DNA of 64,000 nucleotides, taken from NCBI RefSeq assembly GCF_902506165.1, contig NZ_LR733817.1, positions 4,927,625-4,991,624 of the forward strand. Reading direction: 5' to 3'. Positions 52,928 through 61,416 of this stretch are shown here, one piece after another. The stretch is from Bosea sp. 29B (lineage in GTDB: Bacteria; Pseudomonadota; Alphaproteobacteria; Rhizobiales; Beijerinckiaceae). Position 1 is the stretch's first letter. Every line of letters starts with the position of its first letter. A program made the position numbers and the translations under genes. The notes below the pieces were generated by a model. It was given only the letters and a program-made list of their open reading frames with translations, did no database searches and was not told the DNA's origin.

Positions 52928-54616
52928 ATGATCTCGCTCGGCTCCGGTCTCGACCGGCTCGCTAGCTTCGCGTCCGCGAGCCATCGGCGCGCCTGCCTGC
53001 TGCTCGTCCTGTTGTCGCTGGCGGCGTTCCTGCCGGGCTTCGCCAGCCTGCAGCCTTTCGACCGCGACGAGCCCCGCTTCGCCCAGGCCAGCAAGCAGAT
53101 GCTGGAGACGCGCGACTTCGTCGATATCCGCTTCCAGGACGAGGCGAGGCACAAGAAGCCGGTCGGCATCTACTGGCTGCAGGCGGCAAGCGTCGCCGCC
53201 GGCGAGGCGCTCGGCGTGCCGCAGGCCCGGACCACGATGTGGCTCTATCGGCTGCCCTCGCTCATCGGCGCGGTCGCGACCGTGCTGCTGACCTACTGGG
53301 CGCTGCTCGCCTTCGTCGGCGCCCGTCTCGCTCTTCTCGGTGGAGCCCTCATGGCTGCGGCCGTGCTGCTCGGCGTCGAGGCGCGCTTCGCCAAGACCGA
53401 CGCGCTGCTCGCAGCCTGTGCGGTCGCGACCATGGGCGCGCTCGCCCGCGCCTGGCTCGACTGGACTCGCTCGCTCGCCTTCGTGCCGAGCCGCCACAAC
53501 TGGCTGGTGTTCTGGTCGGCGACGGCGCTCGGCCTGCTGCTCAAGGGGCCGATCGTACCGATGGTCTGGGGCCTGGCGGTGATCGTGCTCAGCCTCCGCG
53601 AGCGTTCGCTGCGCTGGTTCGCGCCGCTGCGTCCGGGGCTCGGCCTGCTGCTTTGCCTCGTCGTGGTGCTCCCCTGGTTCGTCGCCATCGCGATCAAGAC
53701 CGGCGGCGATTTCTTCGCCGAGAGCGTCGGCAAGGACATGCTCGCCAAGGTCGGCGAGGGGCAGGAGAAGCATTGGGGGCCGCCCGGCCTCTATCTGCTG
53801 CTGTTCTTCGGCACTTATTGGCCCGCGGCTGCGCTGGCGGCGATGGCGATCCCCTTCGCCTGGGTGAAGCGCCGTGAGCCGCAGATCCTGTTCCTCCTCG
53901 CCTGGATCGTGCCGTCCTGGATCGTCTTCGAGGCGGTACCGACCAAGTTGCCGCATTACGTGCTGCCGCTCTATCCGGCGATCACGGCGCTGCTCCTGCT
54001 CGCTCTGGTCAATGGCGGCATCAATCGCTTCCGCCGTGGTTCCGACCTGACGGCTTTCCTCGTCGTTGCCGTGCCGGCGGCGCTGGTCGGCGTGCTGCTC
54101 TACGGCACCTGGACGCTCGACAGGACCTTGCCCTGGCTCGCTTTGCCGGTGCTGGCGCTGGCGCTGATCGTCGCCTTCCGCAGCTTCCTGGCGTTCCGCG
54201 CGGGCGCCTTCGAGGGCGCACTCTGGCGTGGCGTGGTCGCGAGTCTGCTGCTTGGAGCCGGCGTCTACGGCCTGGCAGCGCCAAGCCTGCGCGGCCTCAA
54301 GCTCTCGCCGCGGCTGGCCGAGGCAGTGCAGGCCGTCACCTGCGCGAATCCCGAGGTCATGACCGTCGGCTATCGCGAGCCGAGCCTCGTCTTCCTGGTC
54401 GGCACCAATCTGCGCATGGGGGCGGACGGCAGCACCGCCGCTACCTTCCTGCGCGAGCCAGGCTGCCGGGTCGCACTGGTCGAGAGCCGTTTCCTCGACG
54501 GTTTCCGGCAGGGGCTTGCCGCCTCGAGCGCCGCGCCGCGGCTGCTGACCACGGTCGCCGGCTTCAACCTCAATGGCGGCAAGCGCCTCGAGATGAGCGT
54601 CTATGTCCGTGAGTGA
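52928..54616 (+). CDS. ArnT-like polyprenyl-phosphate glycosyltransferase
   Basis: A 562-residue GT-C (PMT-fold) membrane protein with about 12 hydrophobic segments. The DE catalytic motif is in FDRDEPRFAQASKQML (Asp45, Asp47, Glu48) in the first periplasmic loop, as in ArnT and RgtA-D. The C-terminal 120 residues are periplasmic. ArnT transfers aminoarabinose, and rhizobial Rgt enzymes transfer galacturonic acid, from a polyprenyl phosphate to lipid A or core. The ATG at 52928 has AAGGAGTG upstream. It is first in a three-gene operon with a GT2 and a LAB_N protein. Confidence 0.88.
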   Translation: MISLGSGLDRLASFASASHRRACLLLVLLSLAAFLPGFASLQPFDRDEPRFAQASKQMLETRDFVDIRFQDEARHKKPVGIYWLQAASVAAGEALGVPQARTTMWLYRLPSLIGAVATVLLTYWALLAFVGARLALLGGALMAAAVLLGVEARFAKTDALLAACAVATMGALARAWLDWTRSLAFVPSRHNWLVFWSATALGLLLKGPIVPMVWGLAVIVLSLRERSLRWFAPLRPGLGLLLCLVVVLPWFVAIAIKTGGDFFAESVGKDMLAKVGEGQEKHWGPPGLYLLLFFGTYWPAAALAAMAIPFAWVKRREPQILFLLAWIVPSWIVFEAVPTKLPHYVLPLYPAITALLLLALVNGGINRFRRGSDLTAFLVVAVPAALVGVLLYGTWTLDRTLPWLALPVLALALIVAFRSFLAFRAGAFEGALWRGVVASLLLGAGVYGLAAPSLRGLKLSPRLAEAVQAVTCANPEVMTVGYREPSLVFLVGTNLRMGADGSTAATFLREPGCRVALVESRFLDGFRQGLAASSAAPRLLTTVAGFNLNGGKRLEMSVYVRE

Positions 54617-54682
54617 TCGGCGCTTGCCCCGTCGCGACGCTTGACGCAGTTTGCGCGCCGCAATGCAGAAAGACTTCAATCC

Positions 54683-55435
54683 GTGACCGAACCCGTGCCT
54701 TCAGACGGCCAGCCCCGGCTCAGCATCGTCGTGCCTGTCCGCAACGAGCAGGGCAATATCGCCCCGCTCGTCCGCGATATCGAGACGGCCTGCGCCGGCA
54801 TCGGCGCCTTCGAGCTGGTCTATGTCGATGACGGCTCGAGCGACGGCACCGCCGCGGCGCTCGCCGATCTCGCACTGACACGGCCCTGGTTGCGGGTCGT
54901 CCGTCATGTCCAGTCCTGCGGCCAGTCGGCAGCGGTGCGCAGCGGGGTGAGGGCGGCAAGGGCGCCGATCGTCGCGACGCTCGACGGTGACGGCCAGAAC
55001 GACCCGGCCTTCATCCCGGCGATGCTGGCGCAGATCGAGGCGGCCGGTCCCTCGGCCGGCCTGGTCCAGGGCCAGCGCGTCGGCCGCAAGGACACCGGCT
55101 TCAAGCGCATGCAATCGCGCATCGCCAACAAGGTCCGCGGCGCCATCCTCAAGGATGGCACGCGCGACACCGGCTGCGGCCTGAAATGTTTCCGGCGCGA
55201 GATGTATCTGGCGCTGCCCTATTTCGACGCGCTGCACCGCTTCATGCCGGCGCTCGTCGTGCGCGAAGGCTTCGCCGTCCTGCACCACGAGGTGCGCGAC
55301 CGCCAGCGCCTCACCGGTGTCTCGAACTATGGTTTCTTCGACCGGCTCTGGGTGGGCATCCTCGATCTTGTCGGGGTCTGGTGGCTGATCAGGCGCCGCA
55401 AGCGCGTGCCGCAGATCGTGACGGAGGCGCGCTGA
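54683..55435 (+). CDS. Polyprenyl-phosphate glycosyltransferase GT2 (RgtE/ArnC-like)
   Basis: A 250-residue GT-A enzyme of the DPM1/ArnC/RgtE type. It has LSIVVPVRNEQGNIAPLV, ELVYVDDGSSDGTAAAL (first Asp site), PIVATLDGDGQNDPAF (DxD-like metal site) and a conserved RDTGCGLKCFRREMYL, then one C-terminal hydrophobic helix. It loads a sugar on a polyprenyl phosphate at the inner membrane. The GTG at 54683 fits a family-typical start; a TTG at 54641 is possible. The stop overlaps the next start (TGATG). Confidence 0.88.
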   Translation: MTEPVPSDGQPRLSIVVPVRNEQGNIAPLVRDIETACAGIGAFELVYVDDGSSDGTAAALADLALTRPWLRVVRHVQSCGQSAAVRSGVRAARAPIVATLDGDGQNDPAFIPAMLAQIEAAGPSAGLVQGQRVGRKDTGFKRMQSRIANKVRGAILKDGTRDTGCGLKCFRREMYLALPYFDALHRFMPALVVREGFAVLHHEVRDRQRLTGVSNYGFFDRLWVGILDLVGVWWLIRRRKRVPQIVTEAR

Positions 55436-55779
55436 TGCTCATCGACCTGCAGAACATGATCGGGAACTATTTCCACGACGTCTTCGTCAACAATGTCGAT
55501 TGGTGGGTGCTGCTCGGCGTGGTCGCGCAGGGCCTGTTCACCATGCGCTTCGTGGTGCAGTGGCTCGCCAGCGAGAAGGCGCAGCGCTCGGTCGTGCCGA
55601 TGACTTTCTGGTGGTTCTCGATCGGCGGCGGCATGCTGCTCCTGATCTACGCGCTCTACCGCCGCGACCCGGTCTTCATCCTCGGGCAGGGCTTCGGCGT
55701 GTTCGTCTACCTGCGCAACCTGCAATTCGTGCTGCGGGCGAAGGCACGCGGCGAGGACACGAATTCCGGGCCAGGCTGA
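55435..55779 (+). CDS. Lipid A biosynthesis N-terminal (LAB_N) domain membrane protein, RgtF-like
   Basis: A 114-residue membrane protein with three hydrophobic segments (about 22-42, 55-78, 83-100) and the LAB_N family pattern: VDWWVLLGVVAQGLFTMRFV, WLASEKAQRSVVPMTFWWFS. In Rhizobium, RgtF of this kind works with the GT2 RgtE to make dodecaprenyl-phosphate galacturonate, and ArnE/F form a flippase in enterics. Overlap with the GT2 gene indicates coupled translation. Confidence 0.88.
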   Translation: MLIDLQNMIGNYFHDVFVNNVDWWVLLGVVAQGLFTMRFVVQWLASEKAQRSVVPMTFWWFSIGGGMLLLIYALYRRDPVFILGQGFGVFVYLRNLQFVLRAKARGEDTNSGPG

Positions 55780-55788
55780 GGCGAGACG

Positions 55789-56496
55789 TTAGTATTCACC
55801 GGCAAGGAAGCCGTGGCGCACCATCATTGTGCGGTGCCAGCCGCTGCCAATGAGGCTTTCGAGGGCGGTATTGAGGCGCTCCCGCAGCGCGGCGTGCTGC
55901 TTGCCGAAGGCGAAGGCTCCGGCAGCTGGCGTGCTTTCGCTGTCTGGTACTTTGACAATCGCCAATTCTGCATCGGGCTCGCGGGCGAGATAGCCGCGAT
56001 GGGCCATGCTGACACTGGCATAGGCGTCGGCCTGGCCAGTCCTGACCGCTGCTACGGCCTCTTCCTGTGTCGCGACGCGGATCATCCGCTCCGGCGCAAT
56101 GCCGGCAGCGAGCCCGGCTTGCTCCTGAACCTGCCCACCGACGACGACGAGGCGGGCGCCGGCCACCGCGATGGCGCGATAGCCGGTCAGCCGCTCATGA
56201 TCGGCTGACCGGACCAGCAACCCGTCGGCAAGCGCCCAGACAGGGCGGCCGAAATCGACGAGCCGCCGGCGCTCGGCTGTTATGAAAAGCGGTGTCGTGA
56301 GCGTCCAGCGTCCGCTGGCGAGCCCAGGCAGCAGCTCGGCGAAGGTCGTCAGCTGCTGCTCGAACTCCGTGATGTCGAGGGCCCGAAAAGCCGCCGCCAC
56401 CAGCTCGACGTCGCAGCCTTGCGCAGTGCCGCCAGCTGCCGGCCAGCAGAAGGGCGGCTCGTCGAGATAGGCGAAGACGATCGGCCGTTCCGACAT
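55789..56496 (-). CDS. Binding-protein-fold (SBP_bac_3) protein without signal peptide
   Basis: A 235-residue protein that starts MSERPIVFAYLDEPPFCWPA directly at the first binding-protein strand, without a signal peptide. Family 3 features follow: GCDVELVAAAFRALDITEFE, LTTPLFITAERRRLVDFGRP and a C-terminal LIGSGWHRTMMVRHGF. It may be cytoplasmic, or an upstream signal could be encoded in a non-standard start that I cannot see. It begins 11 nt after metC, so the two are one operon. A role as a sensor or carrier linked to sulfur amino acids is a guess. Confidence 0.8.
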   Translation of the reverse strand: MSERPIVFAYLDEPPFCWPAAGGTAQGCDVELVAAAFRALDITEFEQQLTTFAELLPGLASGRWTLTTPLFITAERRRLVDFGRPVWALADGLLVRSADHERLTGYRAIAVAGARLVVVGGQVQEQAGLAAGIAPERMIRVATQEEAVAAVRTGQADAYASVSMAHRGYLAREPDAELAIVKVPDSESTPAAGAFAFGKQHAALRERLNTALESLIGSGWHRTMMVRHGFLAGEY

Positions 56497-56507
56497 CGAG
56501 GCGGTGC

Positions 56508-57698
56508 TCAGCTCGCCGCCCTCAGCCGCGTGAAGCCGGCGTCGAGATCCTCCTTCAGGTCCTCCAGATCCTCCAGCCCGATATGGAGACGGATCGTCGG
56601 GCCCTTGAACCCGGGCTTGGTCGCGGTGCGATAGCGCTTGCAGTCGAAGGGCAGGACAAGGCTCTCATAGCCGCCCCAGGATGCGCCCATGCCGAACAAG
56701 GCGAGCCCGTCGAGCAGGGCGGCCACCGCCTTCATCGAGACGGGTTCGAGCTCGATGGAGAACAGCGAGCAGGCGCCGGTGAAATCGCGCTTCCAGAGGG
56801 CGTGGCCGGGATCGCTGGGCAGCGCGGGATGGATCACACGGGCGACCTCAGGGCGCGCGGCCAGCCAGCGCGCCATTTCCAGCCCGGCAGGTTGCTGTTC
56901 CTTTAGCCTGACGGCCAGGGTCCGGATGCCACGCAGCGTCAGATAGGCGTCCTCGGCGGCGATGATCACGCCGAGCGCGTCCCAGGTTAGCTTGAGCTGG
57001 GCATAGTGCTCCGGCGTGCGGGCCGACACCGTGCCGATCAGCACGTCGGAATGCCCGGCATAGTATTTCGTCCCGGCCTGGACCGAGACGTCGACGCCGA
57101 ACTTGTGCGCATCGAAGAAGAGCGGTGTCGCCCAGGTGTTGTCCATCATCACCATGATGTCGCGGGCATGCGCCGCGGCCACGATCGCGGGGATGTCCTG
57201 GACCTCCAGGGTCTGTGAACCCGGCGACTCCGTCCAGACCGCCCTTGTGTTCGGCTTGAACAGCTCCGCGATGCCTTCGCCGATGAGCGGATCGTAATAG
57301 GTGACCTCGACACCGTAGCGCGGCAGCATCCGGTCGCAGAAATTGCGCATCGGATGGTAGACGCTGTCGGTTACGAGGAAGTGGTCGCCCGCCCTCAGGA
57401 AGGCGAGGGTGGGCAAGGTGCAGGCGAGCAGACCGGACGAGCAGGCGAGGACGCCGGCGCCACCCTCCATCGTGTCGGCGGCGGCAAGCAGCGCGTCGAT
57501 GGTCGGGCTGCCCGACGTGCCGTAGCTGTAGCGCGCCTTGCGGACGAGGAAATCCTCGGTGTTCGGGTAGACCACCGTCGAGCCGCGGACGATCGGCGGG
57601 TTGACGAAGCCATAGCTGTCGGACGGGTCGCGGCCGGCGAGGGCAAGGCGGGTCTTCTCGCGCAGCCGCGCGAATTCGGGCTTGGACAGCTTTTTCAT
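56508..57698 (-). CDS. metC: Cystathionine beta-lyase (PLP-dependent)
   Basis: A 396-residue Cys/Met metabolism PLP enzyme. The PLP-binding Lys211 is in SVQAGTKYYAGHSDVLIGTV; Asp186 in MMDNTWATPL contacts the pyridine N; YSYGTSGSPTIDAL and CSSGLLACT are the substrate-side blocks. Members cleave cystathionine to homocysteine, pyruvate and ammonia. CBL is favoured over cystathionine gamma-synthase, though substrate choice in this family is subtle. Its start at 57698 is the family start. It leads an operon with the binding-protein-fold gene. Confidence 0.92.
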   Translation of the reverse strand: MKKLSKPEFARLREKTRLALAGRDPSDSYGFVNPPIVRGSTVVYPNTEDFLVRKARYSYGTSGSPTIDALLAAADTMEGGAGVLACSSGLLACTLPTLAFLRAGDHFLVTDSVYHPMRNFCDRMLPRYGVEVTYYDPLIGEGIAELFKPNTRAVWTESPGSQTLEVQDIPAIVAAAHARDIMVMMDNTWATPLFFDAHKFGVDVSVQAGTKYYAGHSDVLIGTVSARTPEHYAQLKLTWDALGVIIAAEDAYLTLRGIRTLAVRLKEQQPAGLEMARWLAARPEVARVIHPALPSDPGHALWKRDFTGACSLFSIELEPVSMKAVAALLDGLALFGMGASWGGYESLVLPFDCKRYRTATKPGFKGPTIRLHIGLEDLEDLKEDLDAGFTRLRAAS

Positions 57699-57971
57699 GG
57701 GGCGGGAGACGAGCCTGGGCGGGATCGGGATGGGGCAGGTTGTGGCCGCACTTGACCACCCCCCGAAAGTCGCATGTGATGTTGGCCGTGAAAAGAGGCA
57801 GATATACCAGCTGCCCTTGCTTGACGCTCATGCATGGCTCTGGCAATCGGCCAGCGCCGAACTTCGCATAAGTTTTGGGCATCGAACGGGGCAGCAAGTC
57901 GCGACGATGCGAGGGGACCGGCACGTTCCGGCTGGCAAACGCCGGCAGGGCCATCAACGGGAGAAATCGAT

Positions 57972-58997
57972 ATGAAGAAATTCATGGCAGCCGCGGTCGC
58001 CGGGTTCGGCTTCGCGCTGGCGGCGGCGAGCGCACAGGCGCAGGCGCCGCAGACCCTTAGTCAAGTGAAGAGCCGTGGCATCCTGAACTGCGGTTCCAAT
58101 ACCGGCCTCGCCGGTTTCGGCGTGCCGGATGCGCAGGGCAACTGGACCGGCCTCGACGTCGAGTTCTGCCGCGCCATCTCCGCTACGATCTTCAACGACC
58201 CGGCCAAGGTGAAGTTCATCCCGCTCTCGGCCAAGGACCGCTTCACGGCCCTGCAGTCGGGCGAGGTCGATGTGCTCGTGCGCAACTCGACCTGGACGAT
58301 GTCGCGTGACACCGCGCTCGGCCTGCAGTTCACCGGCGTCAACTATTATGACGGTCAGGGCTTCCTGGTCCGCAAGAAGCTCGGCGTGACCTCGGCCATG
58401 CAGCTCAATGGCGCCTCGGTCTGCACCCAGCAGGGCACCACGACCGAACTCAACCTCGCCGACTTCTTCCGCGCCAACAACCTGAAATACGAAGTCGTCG
58501 CCTTCGCCACCTCGGACGAGACGGTCAAGGCCTATGACTCCGGCCGCTGCGATGCCTTCACCACCGACGCTTCGGGCCTCTATGCCGAGCGCCTGAAGCT
58601 GACGGCTCCGGACGATCACATGGTCCTGCCCGAGATCATCTCGAAGGAGCCGCTCGGACCGGCGACCCGCAACACCGACGCCCAGTGGTTCGGCCTCATC
58701 AAGTGGGTCCACTATGCCATGCTCAACGCTGAGGAACTCGGCGTGACCAAGGCCAATGTCGACGAGATGCTGAAATCCAGCAATCCGGAGATCAAGCGCC
58801 TGCTCGGCACCGAGGGCAAGTTCGGCGAGAGCATCGGCCTGACGACGGACTGGGCCTACCGGATCATCAAGCATGTCGGCAATTATGGCGAGAGCTTCGA
58901 GCGCACGGTCGGCCAGGGTTCGCTGCTGAAGATCGCCCGCGGCCAGAACGCGCTGTGGACGAAGGGCGGCCTGCAATACGCGCCGCCGGTTCGCTAA
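57972..58997 (+). CDS. aapJ: General L-amino-acid ABC transporter binding protein, copy 1 (AapJ-like)
   Basis: A 341-residue exported binding protein. Signal peptide residues 1-24, ending AQAQA. Mature blocks: QVKSRGILNCGSNTGLAGFG, GLDVEFCRAISATIFND, KFIPLSAKDRFTALQSGEVD, NYYDGQGFLVRKKLG, CTQQGTTTELNLADFF, and the C-terminal RIIKHVGNYGESFERTVG. This long form (about 340 residues) is the AapJ type, which feeds AapQMP. The ATG at 57972 has a GGGAGA site. It is followed by two paralogues and a strong hairpin. Confidence 0.93.
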   Translation: MKKFMAAAVAGFGFALAAASAQAQAPQTLSQVKSRGILNCGSNTGLAGFGVPDAQGNWTGLDVEFCRAISATIFNDPAKVKFIPLSAKDRFTALQSGEVDVLVRNSTWTMSRDTALGLQFTGVNYYDGQGFLVRKKLGVTSAMQLNGASVCTQQGTTTELNLADFFRANNLKYEVVAFATSDETVKAYDSGRCDAFTTDASGLYAERLKLTAPDDHMVLPEIISKEPLGPATRNTDAQWFGLIKWVHYAMLNAEELGVTKANVDEMLKSSNPEIKRLLGTEGKFGESIGLTTDWAYRIIKHVGNYGESFERTVGQGSLLKIARGQNALWTKGGLQYAPPVR

Positions 58998-59006
58998 AAG
59001 CCCAAG

Positions 59007-59044
59007 CGGGGCGGGCGCTTTCAGCGTCCGCCCCGATTCTTTTC
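59007..59044 (+). terminator. Hairpin/attenuator after aapJ copy 1
   Basis: CGGGGCGGGCGC and GCGTCCGCCCCG form a 12-bp stem (one G-U) around TTTCA, followed by ATTCTTTT. It should stop part of the transcription, making the first binding protein the most abundant. Confidence 0.7.
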
Positions 59045-59104
59045 CAGGGCACTGGACAAGGTGGCTTGCGGGGCCGTGCCGGTCACGGCCCGCCCGCCCA
59101 CCGA

Positions 59105-59143
59105 CCGAGAACGGGACGAACCCGTTCCGCCAGACAGGGGACA
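59105..59143 (+). repeat. Duplicated leader sequence, copy A (before aapJ copy 2)
   Basis: CCGAGAACGGG, then ACGAA, then CCCGTTCCGCCAGACAGGGG leads into ACA before the ATG; GAACGGG-ACGAA-CCCGTTC is a hairpin. A 38-nt near copy lies before copy 3, and the segment supplies the ribosome site (CAGGGGAC). Confidence 0.75.
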
Positions 59144-59146
59144 TGC

Positions 59147-60166
59147 ATGATCAGGATCATCAGCGCGGCACTGTTCGCCGTCGCGGCGTTGTTCGGCTCC
59201 GCGAGCGCGCAAGCGCAGCAGACCCTCGCTCAGATCAAGAGCAGGGGCGTCCTGAACTGTGGCTCCAACACCGGCCTGATCGGCTTCGGCGCGCCTGATC
59301 CGCAGGGCAACTGGAGCGGCCTCGACGTCGAGTATTGCCGCGCCATCGCCGCGGCGATCTTCAATGATCCGAGCAAGGTGAAGTTCATCCCGCTCTCGGC
59401 CAATGACCGCTTCAAGGCGCTCCTGGCCAGCGAGGTCGACGTGCTCGTGCGCAATTCGACCTGGACGATCAGCAACGACACCCCGCCCGGCCTGCTCTTC
59501 ACCAACGTCAACTATTACGATGGGCAGGGCCTGATGGTGCGCCGCAAGCTCGGCGTCATGTCGGTGATGCAGCTGGCCGGCGCCTCGATCTGCGTGCAGC
59601 GTGGCACGACGACCGAGCTCAATCTCGTCGACTTCTTCAAGACCAATAATCTGCGCCACACGATCGTGTCCTTCGACACCGGTCCGGAGACGTTGAAGGC
59701 CTACGATGCCGGTCGCTGCGACGCCTTCACCACGGACGCCTCGTCGCTCTATTCCGAGCGCCTGAAGCTGACGGCGCCGGACGACCACATGGTCCTCGTC
59801 GAGATCATCTCGAAGGAGCCGCTCGGCCCGCTGACCCGCGACAACGATTCGCAATGGTTCAAGCTGGTGCGCTGGGTCCATTTCGCCATGTTGAACGCCG
59901 AGGAGCTCGGCGTGACCAAGGCCAATGTCGACCAGATGCGGGGCTCGACCAACCCGGAGATCCGGCGCCTGCTCGGCATCGACGGCAAGTTCGGCGAAGG
60001 CCTCGGCCTGACGGCCGACTGGGCCTACCGGATCGTCAAGCATATCGGCAATTACGGCGAGAGCTTCGAACGCACGGTCGGCAGCCGCTCGGTGCTGAGG
60101 ATGTCGCGCGGCCAGAACGCGCTCTGGACCAAGGGGGGCTTGCAGTACGCGCCGCCGATCCGGTGA
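59147..60166 (+). CDS. General L-amino-acid ABC transporter binding protein, copy 2
   Basis: A 339-residue paralogue of the preceding gene with a signal peptide (residues 1-23, ending AQAQQ). It keeps GVLNCGSNTGLIGFG, YCRAIAAAIFNDPSK and KFIPLSANDRF, but changes positions at the ligand site: RNSTWTISNDTPPGLLFTNV and SICVQRGTTTELNLVDFF, where copies 1 and 3 have DTALGL and CTQQG. It is therefore likely to bind a different amino acid. The ATG at 59147 follows the duplicated leader. Confidence 0.9.
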   Translation: MIRIISAALFAVAALFGSASAQAQQTLAQIKSRGVLNCGSNTGLIGFGAPDPQGNWSGLDVEYCRAIAAAIFNDPSKVKFIPLSANDRFKALLASEVDVLVRNSTWTISNDTPPGLLFTNVNYYDGQGLMVRRKLGVMSVMQLAGASICVQRGTTTELNLVDFFKTNNLRHTIVSFDTGPETLKAYDAGRCDAFTTDASSLYSERLKLTAPDDHMVLVEIISKEPLGPLTRDNDSQWFKLVRWVHFAMLNAEELGVTKANVDQMRGSTNPEIRRLLGIDGKFGEGLGLTADWAYRIVKHIGNYGESFERTVGSRSVLRMSRGQNALWTKGGLQYAPPIR

Positions 60167-60182
60167 GGTTCTGGCGGCGTAG

Positions 60183-60200
60183 GCGCCGACGGATCGGCGC
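60183..60200 (+). other. Hairpin after aapJ copy 2
   Basis: GCGCCGA-CGGA-TCGGCGC is a perfect 7-bp stem just after the stop of copy 2, followed by GGTGGTTTTG. It is a weak terminator or an mRNA 3'-end stabiliser. Confidence 0.45.
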
Positions 60201-60271
60201 GGTGGTTTTGTCAGGGAGAGTGGGAAAGGAGGAGGCGGCCGGTGGGGACTGGCCTGGAGCTTGCTAGCTAA

Positions 60272-60309
60272 CCGAGAGCGGGAAAACCCGTTCCGCCAAA
60301 CAGGGGACA
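60272..60309 (+). repeat. Duplicated leader sequence, copy B (before aapJ copy 3)
   Basis: CCGAGAGCGGG, then AAAACCCG, then TTCCGCCAAACAGGGGACA matches copy A apart from five or so changes and one deletion. The block ends 6 nt before the next ATG and again supplies the ribosome site. Confidence 0.75.
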
Positions 60310-60315
60310 ACAACA

Positions 60316-61338
60316 ATGAAACAGATCATTGGCGCGGCGCTCATCGCCGTCTCCGCCGCCATATGCGCGAGCGGAGCGCTAGCCCAGTCGCCTACTCTGG
60401 CGCAGGTCAAGAATCGCGGCATCCTGCATTGCGGCTCCGGTACGGGTCTCGCCGGTTTCGGCATCCCTGATCAGCAGGGTAACTGGAGCGGCATGGACGT
60501 CGACGTCTGCCGCGCCGTCGCCGCGGCCGTCTTCAACGATCCGACCAAGGTCAAGTTCATCCCGCTCTCGGCCAAGGACCGCTTCACCTCGCTGCAGTCG
60601 GGCGAGGTCGATCTGCTGTCGCGCACGACGACCTGGACGCTCTCGCGCGACACCGCGCTCGGCTTGAACTTCGCCGGCGTCAATTACTACGACGGCCAGG
60701 GCTTCATGGTGCGCAAGAAGCTCGGCGTCGATTCCGTGCTGAAGCTCGCCGGCGCCTCGATCTGCACCCAGCAGGGCACCACGACCGAACTCAACCTCGC
60801 GGACTATTTCCGCAGCAACAAGATCAAGTACGAGGTCGTCGCCTTCGCCTCCAACCAGGAGACGGTCAAGGCCTATGAGGCCGGCCGCTGCGACGCCTTT
60901 ACCACTGACGCCTCGGGCCTTTACGCCGAGCGCCTGACCCTCTCGACTCCGGACGACCACATGGTGTTGCCGGAAATCATCTCGAAGGAACCGCTCGGTC
61001 CGGTCGTGCGCCATGGCGACGATGTCTGGCTCGATATCGTCAAGTGGTCGCTCTTCGCTATGGTCAATGCCGAGGAACTGGGCATCACCAAGGCCAATGC
61101 CGACGAAATGCTCAAATCCGACAATCCGGAGATCAAGCGTTTCGTCGGGACCGAAGGCAAGTTCGGCGAGCCGATGGGCCTGACCAATGATTGGGCCTAT
61201 CGGATCATCAAGCACGTCGGGAACTACGGCGAGAGCTTCGAGCGCAATGTCGGCTCTGGCTCGCTCCTCAAGATTGCGCGCGGCCAGAACGCGCTCTGGA
61301 GCAAGGGCGGGCTGCAATACGCGCCGCCGATCCGCTGA
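60316..61338 (+). CDS. General L-amino-acid ABC transporter binding protein, copy 3
   Basis: A 340-residue paralogue with a signal peptide (residues 1-23, ending ALAQS). It shares QVKNRGILHCGSGTGLAGFG, CRAVAAAVFNDPTK, SICTQQGTTTELNLADYF and the C-terminal RIIKHVGNYGESFERNVG with copies 1 and 2, but has HCGSGTG where the others have NCGSNTG and SRTTTWTLSRDTALG in the ligand loop. It is closest to copy 1 in other positions. It precedes the permease genes, as in a standard aapJQMP order. Confidence 0.92.
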   Translation: MKQIIGAALIAVSAAICASGALAQSPTLAQVKNRGILHCGSGTGLAGFGIPDQQGNWSGMDVDVCRAVAAAVFNDPTKVKFIPLSAKDRFTSLQSGEVDLLSRTTTWTLSRDTALGLNFAGVNYYDGQGFMVRKKLGVDSVLKLAGASICTQQGTTTELNLADYFRSNKIKYEVVAFASNQETVKAYEAGRCDAFTTDASGLYAERLTLSTPDDHMVLPEIISKEPLGPVVRHGDDVWLDIVKWSLFAMVNAEELGITKANADEMLKSDNPEIKRFVGTEGKFGEPMGLTNDWAYRIIKHVGNYGESFERNVGSGSLLKIARGQNALWSKGGLQYAPPIR

Positions 61339-61416
61339 GAACCACCAATGCGCGGCATCCACTGCGCATTGATCCTTGAAGCTGTCTTGTTCCGGCGAAC
61401 CGGATAAGAATACCGG

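Noticed and set aside
52594..53169. A minus-strand frame with LASLAASAQAQ that looks like a signal peptide
   Set aside because: It has no ribosome site, overlaps the ArnT-like gene start, and shares no known domain. It could be a decayed gene but is not supported.
52880..54679. A 599-codon minus-strand frame opposite the ArnT-like gene
   Set aside because: It is rich in Glu, Gln, Arg and Asp with no family resemblance, and the plus-strand gene has clear membrane segments and a DE motif.
57699..57971. A sigma54/NtrC promoter before aapJ copy 1
   Set aside because: I looked for TGGCAC-N5-TTGCA in the 273-bp gap and found no acceptable match; only a weak TTGACG-type -35 is present.
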